From Jaminaea rosea (lineage: Eukaryota > Basidiomycota > Exobasidiomycetes > Microstromatales): a stretch of DNA of 64,000 bases. The stretch's first letter is position 1; each line of letters begins with the position of its first letter. The notes beneath the pieces were generated by a model. The model searched no databases. It was given only the letters and a program-made list of their open reading frames with translations, and was not told the origin of the DNA. The stretch lies in NCBI RefSeq assembly GCF_003144245.1, contig NW_020289990.1:310001-374000 (forward strand), read 5' to 3'. Positions 21,001 to 30,302 of the stretch are shown in pieces. The translations under genes and the position numbers were made by a program.

Positions 21001-22601
21001 GCTGAGCTGGAGCGTCTTTGCTAGTTGGAGACGAGATGCTGGTAGTCAAATCAGACGTTGACTGCTTGTCGCTGCCATCCTCAGGAGTGGGGCCCGACTC
21101 GTTGGGGCTGCAGTTGGGAGCAACATTGTCAGCGAGCTGCTCCTCTACTCTCCACTCTGCCGCACACTCACCTGCGCTCCTGAGCAGCGTTCTCGGTGTG
21201 GCTACCGGCAGCCGAACTTGCCTGAGGCTCACCCTTGGCATCTTCGGCAGGCGCTCGCTCCTCGTGGTCAGAAGCGGCATCGTTGTCTCCTGCAACACTG
21301 ACGCCACGCTTAGCGGCCTTACGCTTTTCGTTCCTCCTCTTATTGGCCACGGCCTTCTTCTTCGCCTTTCCCGTCTTGGTCGGCGAGTCAGTAGCTGAGG
21401 TTGGCGTAGATTCCGACGCTGAAGCAGGTCGGGACGCTGACGTAGCCTGGCCGTCATTGTGGCTGAAGGTCGTAGCTTGCGCGCTGCGCTCGATGACGAG
21501 GCTACCATCAGCCTCGAACCGCCGCTCGTACTCTGTACCCGCCGTGCTGTCTGCCATGGTGGCGGTGTGGGAGGCTAGATTGGCAGTGCCTGCTGTGCCG
21601 TCTTCATCCGAAGCGATGGTCTCGATACGTGCTCGACCGTGCGGCGATGCGCTCCTCCAGCCCGCCCCTTCCTTGGCGCCGGCAATCTCTTCCATGCTGA
21701 GAATAGGATGGTCGCGCATGACTCCCTCACCACCATCACTGGCGGCAAGGTGACGTTGCAGGCAATGCTTGACCTCGTCGTATCTGACCTGGACCTCTCT
21801 GTAGGACCACTCATTGTCTTGCACCTCAGGCAGGGAAGCTTGCAACCTGCCCATCTCCTGCTTGCATTTGGCGATCATGTCGGCGTGGCCTGTGCTGTCT
21901 GCTTCAATGACGGCAATCTTGCGCTGCTCGTCGAGCCGCCATTGCTCTTCGTTCTCGCTCAAGGAGAGGCCAGCGAAAGCCATGATGCGTTCGGGGCTGA
22001 GGTTGCAGAGGGCGATTGTGGCGCTGTGGTCGTCGTCACTGGCGCGAATAGAGGGCGGCTGGTAGTCGAGGGGTCGATGCTCGAATGGCTGGCCGTTCAG
22101 GAGATGACGTTGCTCTGAGCGCTTGCGTACTTCTTCGCGGGCCTTCAGCTCGAGGTCTCGCTGGCGAGCCTGCTGCTCCTCTTCCTTGGCGAGCTGGCGA
22201 CGAGTCTTGCGGTTCAGTGCGCTTTGGCTTGTAGGCGGGACGGTGACGTGACGGCCGGGTGCTTGGGCAGCGAGGAGAGGCTGGTGACCCTGCGAGAAGG
22301 TGATCTCCGCGGCGGGGTCGCGGCCGGCAAGACAGACTCGGCGCTGGTCCTGCGGAACGTCGTCGCAACGAGGCTGGGCTTGTGGCGGCTGCGCGTCGCT
22401 CTCGACAGAGGAAGTAGAAACGGTGTCGCTGCCTCCGTCTATATTGGTTGTGTCTAGACCTTGTTGAGCAGCGGCACTCGATGCGGTGGAGAGGTTAGAC
22501 GATGCCAAAGGTGAGACCAGGGCGGGCTGAGCGGCCGTAGACGAGTGGCCAGCGGTAGGATGATTGATGAAGTCCTGAGTATCGTTGCTGGCGGATGCCA
22601 T
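18040..22601 (-). CDS. 1445-residue orphan protein, largely disordered
   Basis: Four exons (22601-21172, 21107-19249, 19169-18932, 18850-18040) join in phase to one 1445-aa protein. Taken singly they look like three separate genes. I do not recognise the family. Visible parts: a basic, Gln/Arg-rich helix near residues 130-185 (SALNRKTRRQLAKEEEQQAR); a compact segment near 195-275; a Lys/Arg cluster near 430 (KKKAVANKRRNEKRK); a folded-looking block near 750-830 (SEEDADYLLGYLEANRRLF, then NMVWLPGGVGVLP); a coiled helix near 1065 (ELERRVAERERLQRDRRQK); and an acidic tail. The rest is Ser/Thr/Ala/Gln-rich linker. A nuclear or RNA-associated role is possible but unsupported. Intron sizes 64, 79 and 81 bp. 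Confidence 0.7.
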
Positions 22602-23125
22602 TCTGGAGCGCCGTAGCCGTGCTTCGAGTCCTCGAGGTCAAGCAAGCGTCGACCGAGGAGAGCAAGAGATGATCCTGGAGTGGCACGGGCACAATGTGGC
22701 GAAGAGAGCGAGATTGGAGGGCAAAGCGTAGGCGATGTAAAAGGGTGGCAGGGGCTGGGGTTGGGATGGGGAGTCGTAGAAGGTGGCGAGGAGTCAAGAA
22801 GAAAGCGAGCGGCTATCGATGGGCTGGACGCAAAGCTTTGCTCTGTCGTCTCTCGATCGTTAGTTGCTCGCTCTTGGCTGTGAGGATGGAGCGGAAGATA
22901 GGGCGGCAAAGTGTGCGCTGAGCTCGAGAGAGCGCCCACTCGTCCAGTCCGCCGCGCGTCCGTGCGTAGAGCGAGCAATGGCGGCTGGAGATGAGATTGA
23001 AGCCAGGCACCCGAAGCGTGCGCATAGCACGTCTTCTGGCCGAAAATACTCACTCAGGTCAGCACATCCTAGAGTCGAGGGAGATGATGTGACTAGCAAT
23101 CGGGATTGCAATCGTCTATGCTTGC
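22602..23125. other. Intergenic region, tandem genes
   Basis: 524 bp between the start of the 1445-aa orphan and the stop of FAD1. Presumed promoter and leader of the orphan. Open frames here are short and overlap on both strands; I call no gene. Confidence 0.45.
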
Positions 23126-24307
23126 CTACGACTCCTTCTTCTCCTCCTTGCCTTCTCGCGGCTTGTCGCCCCTACCAGCCCTCTCTGAGCTTCCATCCTC
23201 CAGCTGCCATGCCGGTCGGTACGCTCCCTTCTCGCCTACCTCTCGGCTCTTCAGTATTGGATTGGGGAAAGTGTTGAAGGTACTGCCGAGGGATGTGTAA
23301 CCTTCGTCGTACAGCTGGCAATACGGGACACCCTCCGATCCAGAGTCAGCGGCAAGGGCTGGACATCGTAAGAAAGCCCAAACATCTGGATAGTCCCAGT
23401 CGAGGATGACGTGAATCCGCTCGACTTGGGGCCAGGATGGATCTGTCATTTGGCGATCTTGGAGCGACTCTGAAGGGGGCGCGCGAGACGTCAAGGGAGG
23501 CGAGATTAGCAGGAAATTCTTTGGTCACCTCTATCGCAGCCTCTTCGCCTTACCTCCGTTGGGATCTGTCCTCCTCGTTCCGATGAAAATAGCTTTGACA
23601 TCTCGTCTGTCCCTCTTCGATGAGGTCGTCTCCCTCTGCTTCGCCTCCGAGCCCGGCACTCCCTGGTCTCCCCCACCCTCGAAATACTCTATCAGCCCTT
23701 CCTTCATGCCTCCGCGCACAGTGTACAGATCCAAGTTGTAGCGCCGCTGCGAGTCCCGGATAAAGTCTTCGAGCGTGGCGAAGGGTGATTCGCAGGCGAT
23801 GTAAACTGTGGGTATGGGGGGCAGCTGCGAGGTGGAGGAGGAGGGCGTAGAGGAGGACGAGGACGAGGACGAGGACGAGGCGCCGTTTGCGGAGAGTTGT
23901 GAGAGGCCGGATAGCCTGCGAAGGACGGCTGCTAAGATGTGCACAATGACGGTACCTGTTGCGAGCGAAGAAGCGGTGCGAAGAAGTGGCTTGTCAGCAT
24001 GCTGCGATGAGGCCGCACAGCTGAGCAGCCTGGCACGCACAATCTTTGCCGCCATTGAAGCTGAGGGCGCATTGTGGGATGCTGCGAAGTAGCAAAGAGT
24101 CAGCTGCCACCTTTCACAAAGTCCTTTGCGCGGTTGCGCTACCCACCCAACATCTCTATAGGCCTCCTCCGTGAGCCTGACCGCCTTCTCCACCTTGGCA
24201 GCAAGGTGCGGGTACTGCGCCCGCAACCTGTCGTCTTCAAAGAGCGCATACACGGCGTCGATTGATTGGAGCCATCGCGCATCTGATGCAGCATCGATCT
24301 GGGCCAT
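23126..24307 (-). CDS. FAD1: FAD synthetase (FMN adenylyltransferase)
   Basis: FAD1 makes FAD from FMN and ATP in the cytosol, using a PAPS-reductase-type ATP pyrophosphatase fold. Four exons (24307-24147, 24081-24041, 23955-23554, 23469-23126) give 315 aa. The PP-loop SFNGGKDCTV at about residues 60-70 is assembled across the 41-nt second exon. Further motifs: PTVYIACESPFATLEDFI, AIFIGTRRTDPNGG (substrate loop) and the C-terminal DPSWPQVERIHVILDWDY with PYCQLYDEGYTSLGS, all typical of Fad1. A poly-Ser insertion (residues about 90-110) comes from a GAGGAC microsatellite. Divergent from VPS16, 225 bp. Confidence 0.92.
23853..23880 (-). repeat. GAGGAC microsatellite coding poly-Ser in FAD1
   Basis: 4.7 copies of the hexamer GAGGAC on the plus strand, read on the minus strand as Ser codons. 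It expands a loop of FAD synthetase and is likely length-polymorphic. Confidence 0.8.
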
Positions 24308-24532
24308 GCTCGCGACTCGTGACGCCCCAGGTGGTCGAGCGCAGCAAAAGTGAAGTTGTTGTTGATTGGCGAGAAGCTGCGATGAATCAGCGCCGGTTCA
24401 CGCTGCCTCGCATTTCGCAGCCTCGTCGCCTGCCTTTCTGTCCGTCCGTCCGTCCGGTCTCTCTGTCTCGGCCAGGGACGCTGCTCGCATGGGCCACCCG
24501 CTCTCGCCTTCTCTCCTCTCCCTTCCATCACA

Positions 24533-27500
24533 ATGCCCCCTCCCCACCCCTTCCTAGAATGCTCACCTCTGGCATCGGTCTTCTACCGCAAACGAGACAT
24601 ATATTCGCTAGCATGGGGCCATTCCGACCTGTCCCACTTCATCGTTGCTGCAGCCTCCAATGGCGGGTACGTGGCCCTCACTCGGGACCCGAGGAGGCTA
24701 ATCGCGTTGGGTAGGGGAGCCGCCGTCAAGCCAAAGGTCATGGTCTACACCGCGGCGGGGCAGCTGGTGGAGAGCATACCAGTGAGCGAGCAGAGTGGAG
24801 GCAGGGAGAAAGAAGCATGGAAAGACGAGACTGACCATCTGCGCTTCGCTTCGCTCCGCTCGCAGTGGGACCCATCAAATCGAATCGCCGGCATTGGCTT
24901 CTCATCGAATGATGAGCTGGCAATCGTTCTCGACGAGGGCATTCTCCGCCTTTATACACTCCAAGCGCCCTGTCCCGCCACGACTTCCACCACTGCATCC
25001 TCCTCCTCTACGCCTGAGTCCCTCCCGACCCCAGTGACAGCAACGTGCTTCTACACGCAGCACTCGCTCGGCCAAGATGCAACAGAGACGGGCGTCGTCG
25101 AGGCGCGCATTTGGCAACATGGTGTGGTAGCCTTGACAGGGGGCGGACGATTCGTCGACTTCCGCTTCCCATCAGTCAATCACGACGAAGGGCTCTTATG
25201 GGATGAGTACTCTCGTCCACCACAACCGCAGCTCCTCCCTCACTTCGCGCCGACCGCCAATACGCAGCTAGGCCCGCAAATCCCAACAGCATGGTCCTTT
25301 GTCCCTCCAACGAGCTCTGCCTCTGGCGTTCTTGAGATCCTTCTCTCCCCGCCACCCCTTCCCGACCCACGCGGACAGAGCAATGGCACCACCCCTCCCC
25401 CACCTGCCTACGAAGCAGGCACCCTCCTCACCCTCGACTCCATCTCAGCTTGCACAGATGCCCGTTTGTCGCGCGGCCCTTTTTCCAGCATCTCTCCTTC
25501 GCCAAACGGGAAGCTCTTGGCACTCGTCTTGCAGCGAGACAAGAAGCTCTGGGTCGTTTCGGCAGACTTTCAAAGGAGCTTGAGCGAGTTCGACTTGACG
25601 GAGTGCGAGGGGTATCAGGAGGCCGTTCAAAACGGCGAGGAAGCTGCGCAAGCAGGCAGCATTGCTGGAGTAGCAGGACTACGCCAAGCGGAATGGTGTG
25701 GCAACAATACTGTCGCCCTCGCCTTCACCAACGCCTCTGTGGTCCTCGTCGGACCTTTTGGCGACTCGATAGTCTACAACTATTCAGAAACGAGCGGAGT
25801 GCACCTCGTGGCCGAATCAGACGGGGTGAGGGTGCTTAGCGCTGATCGGCACGAATTGATACAAAAGGTGCACGAGGCGACGGCGATGGTGTTCAGGCCG
25901 GGCAGCAGTGACCCTGCTGCACTGCTGCTGGACGCGAGTGAGCAGTTGAGCGCCCCCTTATCAGGAGGAAGACACGGCGACAAAAGCGGGGACAAGTCCT
26001 CCACCACGCGAGCGGATGAGGCCTTGCGCGCCATCTCTTCCTCCCTACCCCAAGCCGTCGACACCTGCATTACCGCTGCGAGCCACGAATGGGAGCCAGC
26101 GTGGCAACGGCGTCTTCTCCGTGCTGCGGCACTGGGCAAGAGCTTCCTTGATGCCGGCGTGGGCTATGACTCAACGCGCTTTGTAGAGACAAGCAGGCGC
26201 TTGAGGGTATTGAATGCTGTCAGGGCCTATGAGATTGGAGTGCCGGCTAGTTGGGAGGAGTTCGCTGGGGAGGAGGGAGAAGTAGACGGGATGGAGGCGC
26301 TTGTGCGCAGGTTGACGGCCCGCAACCACCACCTTTTGGCTCTGAGGATCGCTGAGCACCTTCGCCTCCGGCCGGACGCCATTCTCAAGCATTGGGCGCG
26401 AGCCAAAATCGCGCGAAGCACCGCAGCCGCAAGCGCTACAGCAGCAGGGACAGGCGCCAGTCGCACCGCTCGTGGAGCCCATGGTGACGATGCGGCCTTG
26501 TGCTCTCTGATCGTCCGCAACTTCACCTCCCGCACCCATTCCAGCGTCTCCTACTCGTCAATTGCGTCATGGGCCTACACGGCGGGCAGAGTCCGGCTGG
26601 CGACCCGGTTGCTAGATCATGAGCCTCGAGCAGTGGACCAAGTTCCCCTCCTGTTGAAGATGAGCCAAGATCGCAGAGCATTGGAGAAGAGTGTCGAGAG
26701 TGGAGACACAGACCTTGTTTGGCATGTTCTGCTCAAGCTGAAGGCGCAGTTGGGTCGCGGAGAATTCTTTCGCGTGGTGCAGCGTCCTTGGCAAGAGGAC
26801 GACGATGGAGACGACCCAGGAAAAAAGGCGGCGACCGCGGCGTCGCGCAGAGCCTACGCCAGCTTGGCCGTAAGCCTACTGGAGGTTTACGCGCGGGATT
26901 TCGACCCGGACCTCTTGCGCGACCTCTACTTCACGGACGACCGGCGCCTCGACTCTGCTATCCTTGACCTCGAGTTCTCAACGACCAGCTCTGACCTCCC
27001 CGCCCGTCAGTCTCATCTCAGCTCAGCCTCCAAGCTCCTTAGCGAGGACAAGGCTCACAGCACTGACTCGAAGCTGGTGGACGAGGCCTCCCGCCTGCTA
27101 GCATTCCAGGCACAGCTGGAGAAGGAAGATGGCGGAACTGGCCGCACGCCGTGGGCGGGCCTGAGCCTGCACGCTACCTTGCGCCATCTGTTCGTAAGAC
27201 AGTGGCCTAAGAAGGCCGAGAAGCTGCGTAGCGACTTCAAGGTCTCGGAGCGGGCCTACCAGGCAGCAAGAATAGACGCTGCCGTTTCGAGACGAGACTG
27301 GGATGGGCTCTGGGCTCTCCTGCCTGCGAACGGGGCCCGACCATCGGCTGCGGCAGGTGGATACGAGGCTTTTGTCATCAAGCTTGTGCAGGCGGGTCAG
27401 ACAGGCCAGGCAATGCGCTATGTTGAGAGGGCGAGCCCGCTACCAGGCAGTGGAGGTGCGGGAGGACAGGCAGAAAAGGGGGACAAGACGAGACTGCGGG

Positions 27501-27574
27501 CGTTGCTTGGACGACTGCCGCCCAATGTGGGGGGACAGATGCTTGCGAGACTGGACGGACGCGGTGGGCCGTAG
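24533..27574 (+). CDS. VPS16: Vacuolar sorting protein VPS16 (HOPS/CORVET core)
   Basis: VPS16 is a class C Vps protein that forms the HOPS and CORVET tethering cores with Vps33, Vps18 and Vps11 on endosomes and vacuoles. It is one uninterrupted exon of 1013 aa, slightly longer than the usual 800-850. The N-terminal half is a beta-propeller (start motif FYRKRDIYSLAWG, then the ALGRG and SSNDELAIVLDEG blocks). The C-terminal half is the alpha-solenoid, with LLRAAALGKSFLDAG, RLRVLNAVRAYEIGVP, ARNHHLLALRIAEHL and LLKMSQDRRALEKSVESGD, all typical of Vps16. Low-complexity insertions account for the extra length. Intronless, unlike most neighbours. Confidence 0.92.
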   Translation: MPPPHPFLECSPLASVFYRKRDIYSLAWGHSDLSHFIVAAASNGGYVALTRDPRRLIALGRGAAVKPKVMVYTAAGQLVESIPVSEQSGGREKEAWKDETDHLRFASLRSQWDPSNRIAGIGFSSNDELAIVLDEGILRLYTLQAPCPATTSTTASSSSTPESLPTPVTATCFYTQHSLGQDATETGVVEARIWQHGVVALTGGGRFVDFRFPSVNHDEGLLWDEYSRPPQPQLLPHFAPTANTQLGPQIPTAWSFVPPTSSASGVLEILLSPPPLPDPRGQSNGTTPPPPAYEAGTLLTLDSISACTDARLSRGPFSSISPSPNGKLLALVLQRDKKLWVVSADFQRSLSEFDLTECEGYQEAVQNGEEAAQAGSIAGVAGLRQAEWCGNNTVALAFTNASVVLVGPFGDSIVYNYSETSGVHLVAESDGVRVLSADRHELIQKVHEATAMVFRPGSSDPAALLLDASEQLSAPLSGGRHGDKSGDKSSTTRADEALRAISSSLPQAVDTCITAASHEWEPAWQRRLLRAAALGKSFLDAGVGYDSTRFVETSRRLRVLNAVRAYEIGVPASWEEFAGEEGEVDGMEALVRRLTARNHHLLALRIAEHLRLRPDAILKHWARAKIARSTAAASATAAGTGASRTARGAHGDDAALCSLIVRNFTSRTHSSVSYSSIASWAYTAGRVRLATRLLDHEPRAVDQVPLLLKMSQDRRALEKSVESGDTDLVWHVLLKLKAQLGRGEFFRVVQRPWQEDDDGDDPGKKAATAASRRAYASLAVSLLEVYARDFDPDLLRDLYFTDDRRLDSAILDLEFSTTSSDLPARQSHLSSASKLLSEDKAHSTDSKLVDEASRLLAFQAQLEKEDGGTGRTPWAGLSLHATLRHLFVRQWPKKAEKLRSDFKVSERAYQAARIDAAVSRRDWDGLWALLPANGARPSAAAGGYEAFVIKLVQAGQTGQAMRYVERASPLPGSGGAGGQAEKGDKTRLRALLGRLPPNVGGQMLARLDGRGGP

Positions 27575-27714
27575 CAGCTTGATACCCAGGCGCGGTGCGG
27601 CGTGGTAACGATGGATAATCAGCATTGCCATTACACTAGAGACTGGAAAGCATGGTATCGGTTCGACTGTTCCTTCGGTCGTGTAGGATCTTCATCCTCT
27701 TTACCTCCTCGCCT

Positions 27715-28653
27715 CTATCCGATCGAGCCCAACACTTTTGTGGCCAATGCCTTGAGCACCTCTGCCCTCTGTCCCTGATTCAAGTCCATGAACACGGCAG
27801 CTACACTGCGTCCTTTGGCATCTTTGATAGCTCCGAGGCGTGACCCAAGGAGGGCGCCGCCCATCGCACCTGTGCGTGAGTGAGACAAGTGGCATGGTCA
27901 GAGGGAGTACGAGACAGTCGTACAAGGAGATTTACGGCTCACTTACCTGGGATGTTGGCGATGATGAACCCCAACGCTCCACCAGAGGCGCCTCCGACCC
28001 ACTGCAGGGTAGGGAAGAGTAGAAAGGAGCGTCAGTCGAAAGTGAGGCTACGGTTGTCGCAATTGGGCATGCTCACCTTCCAAATCGGTGCCACCCTGTG
28101 CACTTCTGGTCTGAGCATCTCCTCGAAGACATTCCCAAAGACTCCGTTGGCTGCGAGGTCGAGGACAAGTAGCATTAGTGCTGTCTCGCCTGCCTCTACT
28201 CAATCGCTTCCACTACTTACCCTGTGGCTGACCCGCCTCGGTCCTCTCCTCGAATTCATCTTCATCACCGTGGCTAGACTCTGGCCTCTTCTCACTTCCT
28301 CCAGCGGCGCCCGCAGCCCCGGCGAAGCCCTTGAAGAAGTTTGCAAAGAAGTCAGCAGAGCTCTGCTGCTCCATACCCTCCATGCCCTCTCCGTCGAAGC
28401 TCCTGAAGGGGCCATGCGAAGCCCTCAGGGCGTCGTATTCCCTCCTCCTCCCTTCATCTGACAACACATAGTACGCATCGGCCAGGGACTGGAACTTCTT
28501 TGTCAGTCGTTCCCGCTCTGCAGGGCTGGCTTTGGGGAAGCGATCCGGGTGGGAAAGGAGCGACTGACGCTTGTATGCATTGCGGATCTCGGTGGGCGTG
28601 GCGGTTGTGGGGATGTTGAGGAGCGTGTAGTAGTCGGGGATATTCTGTGACAT
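27715..28653 (-). CDS. J-domain protein with Gly-rich hydrophobic C-terminus
   Basis: Four exons (28653-28221, 28150-28077, 28001-27947, 27869-27715) give 238 aa. An N-terminal J domain (residues 6-80) has the catalytic HPD (SHPDRF) and the usual helices (DYYTLLNIP, LADAYYVLSDEGRR). A Gly/Phe-rich region follows. The C-terminal exons encode a Gly/Ala hydrophobic stretch (GGASGGALGFIIANIPG, then MGGALLGSRLGAIKDAKG), like a glycine zipper or membrane-inserting hairpin, then a short helical tail. J proteins recruit Hsp70; the tail suggests membrane association, but compartment and partner are unknown. The upstream in-frame ATG at 28716 was not used because it would only add a Pro/Ser-rich extension before the J domain. 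Confidence 0.85.
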
Positions 28654-28892
28654 GTTGGCGCGGGGAGAAGGGGGCGAGGAAGGGGGATGGTAGAGTTGGA
28701 TGGCGTGCAGTCGCAAAATGAAATGGCGATGTGAATGCGGGCACAGGAGAGCGTCGTCGTGGAGCTCAGCGCCGAGGTGGAGGCGGAGTCGAGCACAGAG
28801 TCGAGCACGGACGGAGAGAGGCGGAGAGAGCGAGGCGAGGCAGTGACTTGAAGGCCAGTCAATCCTCCTCTACTTCACATCCCACCGCAAAC

Positions 28893-30251
28893 ATGGTTCT
28901 TCGTAATGGCGGCGGCAGCTGCCTGACTATATGCCACGTCTGCTCCTTCCCCTCCTCCTCCTCCACGGCAGCATCAGCGACCATCGCTTCTGCGCGGCGT
29001 GCCCCTCTGCGTCGCGATTTCTCCTCGTCCACATCGCCACACCAACTCCTAGCCACCAAGCTCAGCGATCGGTCCGTCCTTTCACTGCGTGGCGCCAACA
29101 CCTACAAGCTGCTGCAGGGCTTGGTCACCAATGACGTCCGTCGACTGGAGGAGCGAGCCACGTCGCCTTCTGCATCATCCAGTGCGCAAACCTCGGCGCA
29201 TACATCCGCCTTCTACTGCGGCTTCCTCAATCCTCAAGGGCGATTGATCGGGCCTGCTTTCTTGTACAACGAGGGCACCTTCGCCGCCACATCAGATCCT
29301 GCCGCGCCGCCATCCGTCCTCATGGACTGTCATAGCGCAAATGTGCCCTCTCTGCAAACATTCATTAAGCGCTTCATGCTTCGCAGCAAGGTAAAGCTGG
29401 CAGATGAGAGCGAAGGGTGGGAGACGTGGGCCATTTGGAGTGACGACGCCAGCTCCAGGGACGAGGAAGCGATGACGTCGCTCGAGCAGGAGGGCAAAGT
29501 GCTGCGCGATGCTCGCACCCCACGAATGGGATGGCGACTACTTTCGCCTCGCAACTCTACCCCACCCCTCCCCATCGCCGTGCAACATCGTTCGCCGCTT
29601 GCCTACACTCGCCACCGAATAGCGCAAGGCGTGCCGGATGGGCCTGTTGAGCTGCCCGAGAACAGCTCGCTCCCGCTGGAGGCAAATCTGGACCTGATGG
29701 GCGGAGTAGACTACAAGAAGGGATGCTATGTAGGCCAAGAGCTTACCGCGAGGACGCACCATATCGGCGTAGTGAGGAAGAGAGTTATGCCCGTGCGACT
29801 CCACCCTTCTGAGGGTACAGGGAAGGCCGGGTTGGAGGGATTACAAGGCGCCACTATCCGCTCGCCGCCTGCGGCTACGTCAAGCAGTAGAAGAGCAAAG
29901 CCTGCGGGTACGTTGCTCGTTGCAGAGCAGGCGTATGCGACGGAAGAGGAGCGTGAGGCTGAGGTTAAGGGCAAGCTGGATGGGGGCGAACACTTGGCTG
30001 TCCCGCCTGGTGCGAGGGCGGCTTGTGAGGCGACTGCTAATCCGCAGCACGCGACAGACGGGGAGATGATCGGCCTGGCGATGCTGCGATTACAGCATGT
30101 GGTGAATGCAGAGCAGGAGGGCGCGGCGGGACTGACGTTGAGTGTGGGTGACGCGGAGAACGAGAAGACTTTCAGCGTCAAGGCCTCATGGCCTGATTGG
30201 TGGCCGGCGAGTGTACGCGAGAAGGTGCTGAATGAGGGTGCGGATTCGTAG
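28893..30251 (+). CDS. IBA57: IBA57/CAF17 mitochondrial [4Fe-4S] assembly factor
   Basis: IBA57 is a folate-binding, GcvT-like protein that works with Isa1/Isa2 to mature mitochondrial [4Fe-4S] proteins such as aconitase and lipoate synthase. Single exon, 452 aa. The N-terminus is a presequence (Ser/Ala/Arg-rich, ARRAPLRRDFSSS). The GcvT-like domain begins with KLSDRSVLSLRGANTYKLLQ, then GLVTNDV, and has the family signature KGCYVGQELTARTHHIGVVR at about residues 275-295. The C-terminal beta domain follows with small Ala-rich insertions. The start at 28893 was chosen because the presequence follows at once. Convergent with the MFS gene, only 51 bp between stops. Confidence 0.92.
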   Translation: MVLRNGGGSCLTICHVCSFPSSSSTAASATIASARRAPLRRDFSSSTSPHQLLATKLSDRSVLSLRGANTYKLLQGLVTNDVRRLEERATSPSASSSAQTSAHTSAFYCGFLNPQGRLIGPAFLYNEGTFAATSDPAAPPSVLMDCHSANVPSLQTFIKRFMLRSKVKLADESEGWETWAIWSDDASSRDEEAMTSLEQEGKVLRDARTPRMGWRLLSPRNSTPPLPIAVQHRSPLAYTRHRIAQGVPDGPVELPENSSLPLEANLDLMGGVDYKKGCYVGQELTARTHHIGVVRKRVMPVRLHPSEGTGKAGLEGLQGATIRSPPAATSSSRRAKPAGTLLVAEQAYATEEEREAEVKGKLDGGEHLAVPPGARAACEATANPQHATDGEMIGLAMLRLQHVVNAEQEGAAGLTLSVGDAENEKTFSVKASWPDWWPASVREKVLNEGADS

Positions 30252-30302
30252 GGCTAGCCTTGCAATTCTATCATAATCAGAGCCAGCCAACAGACGATCC
30301 CG

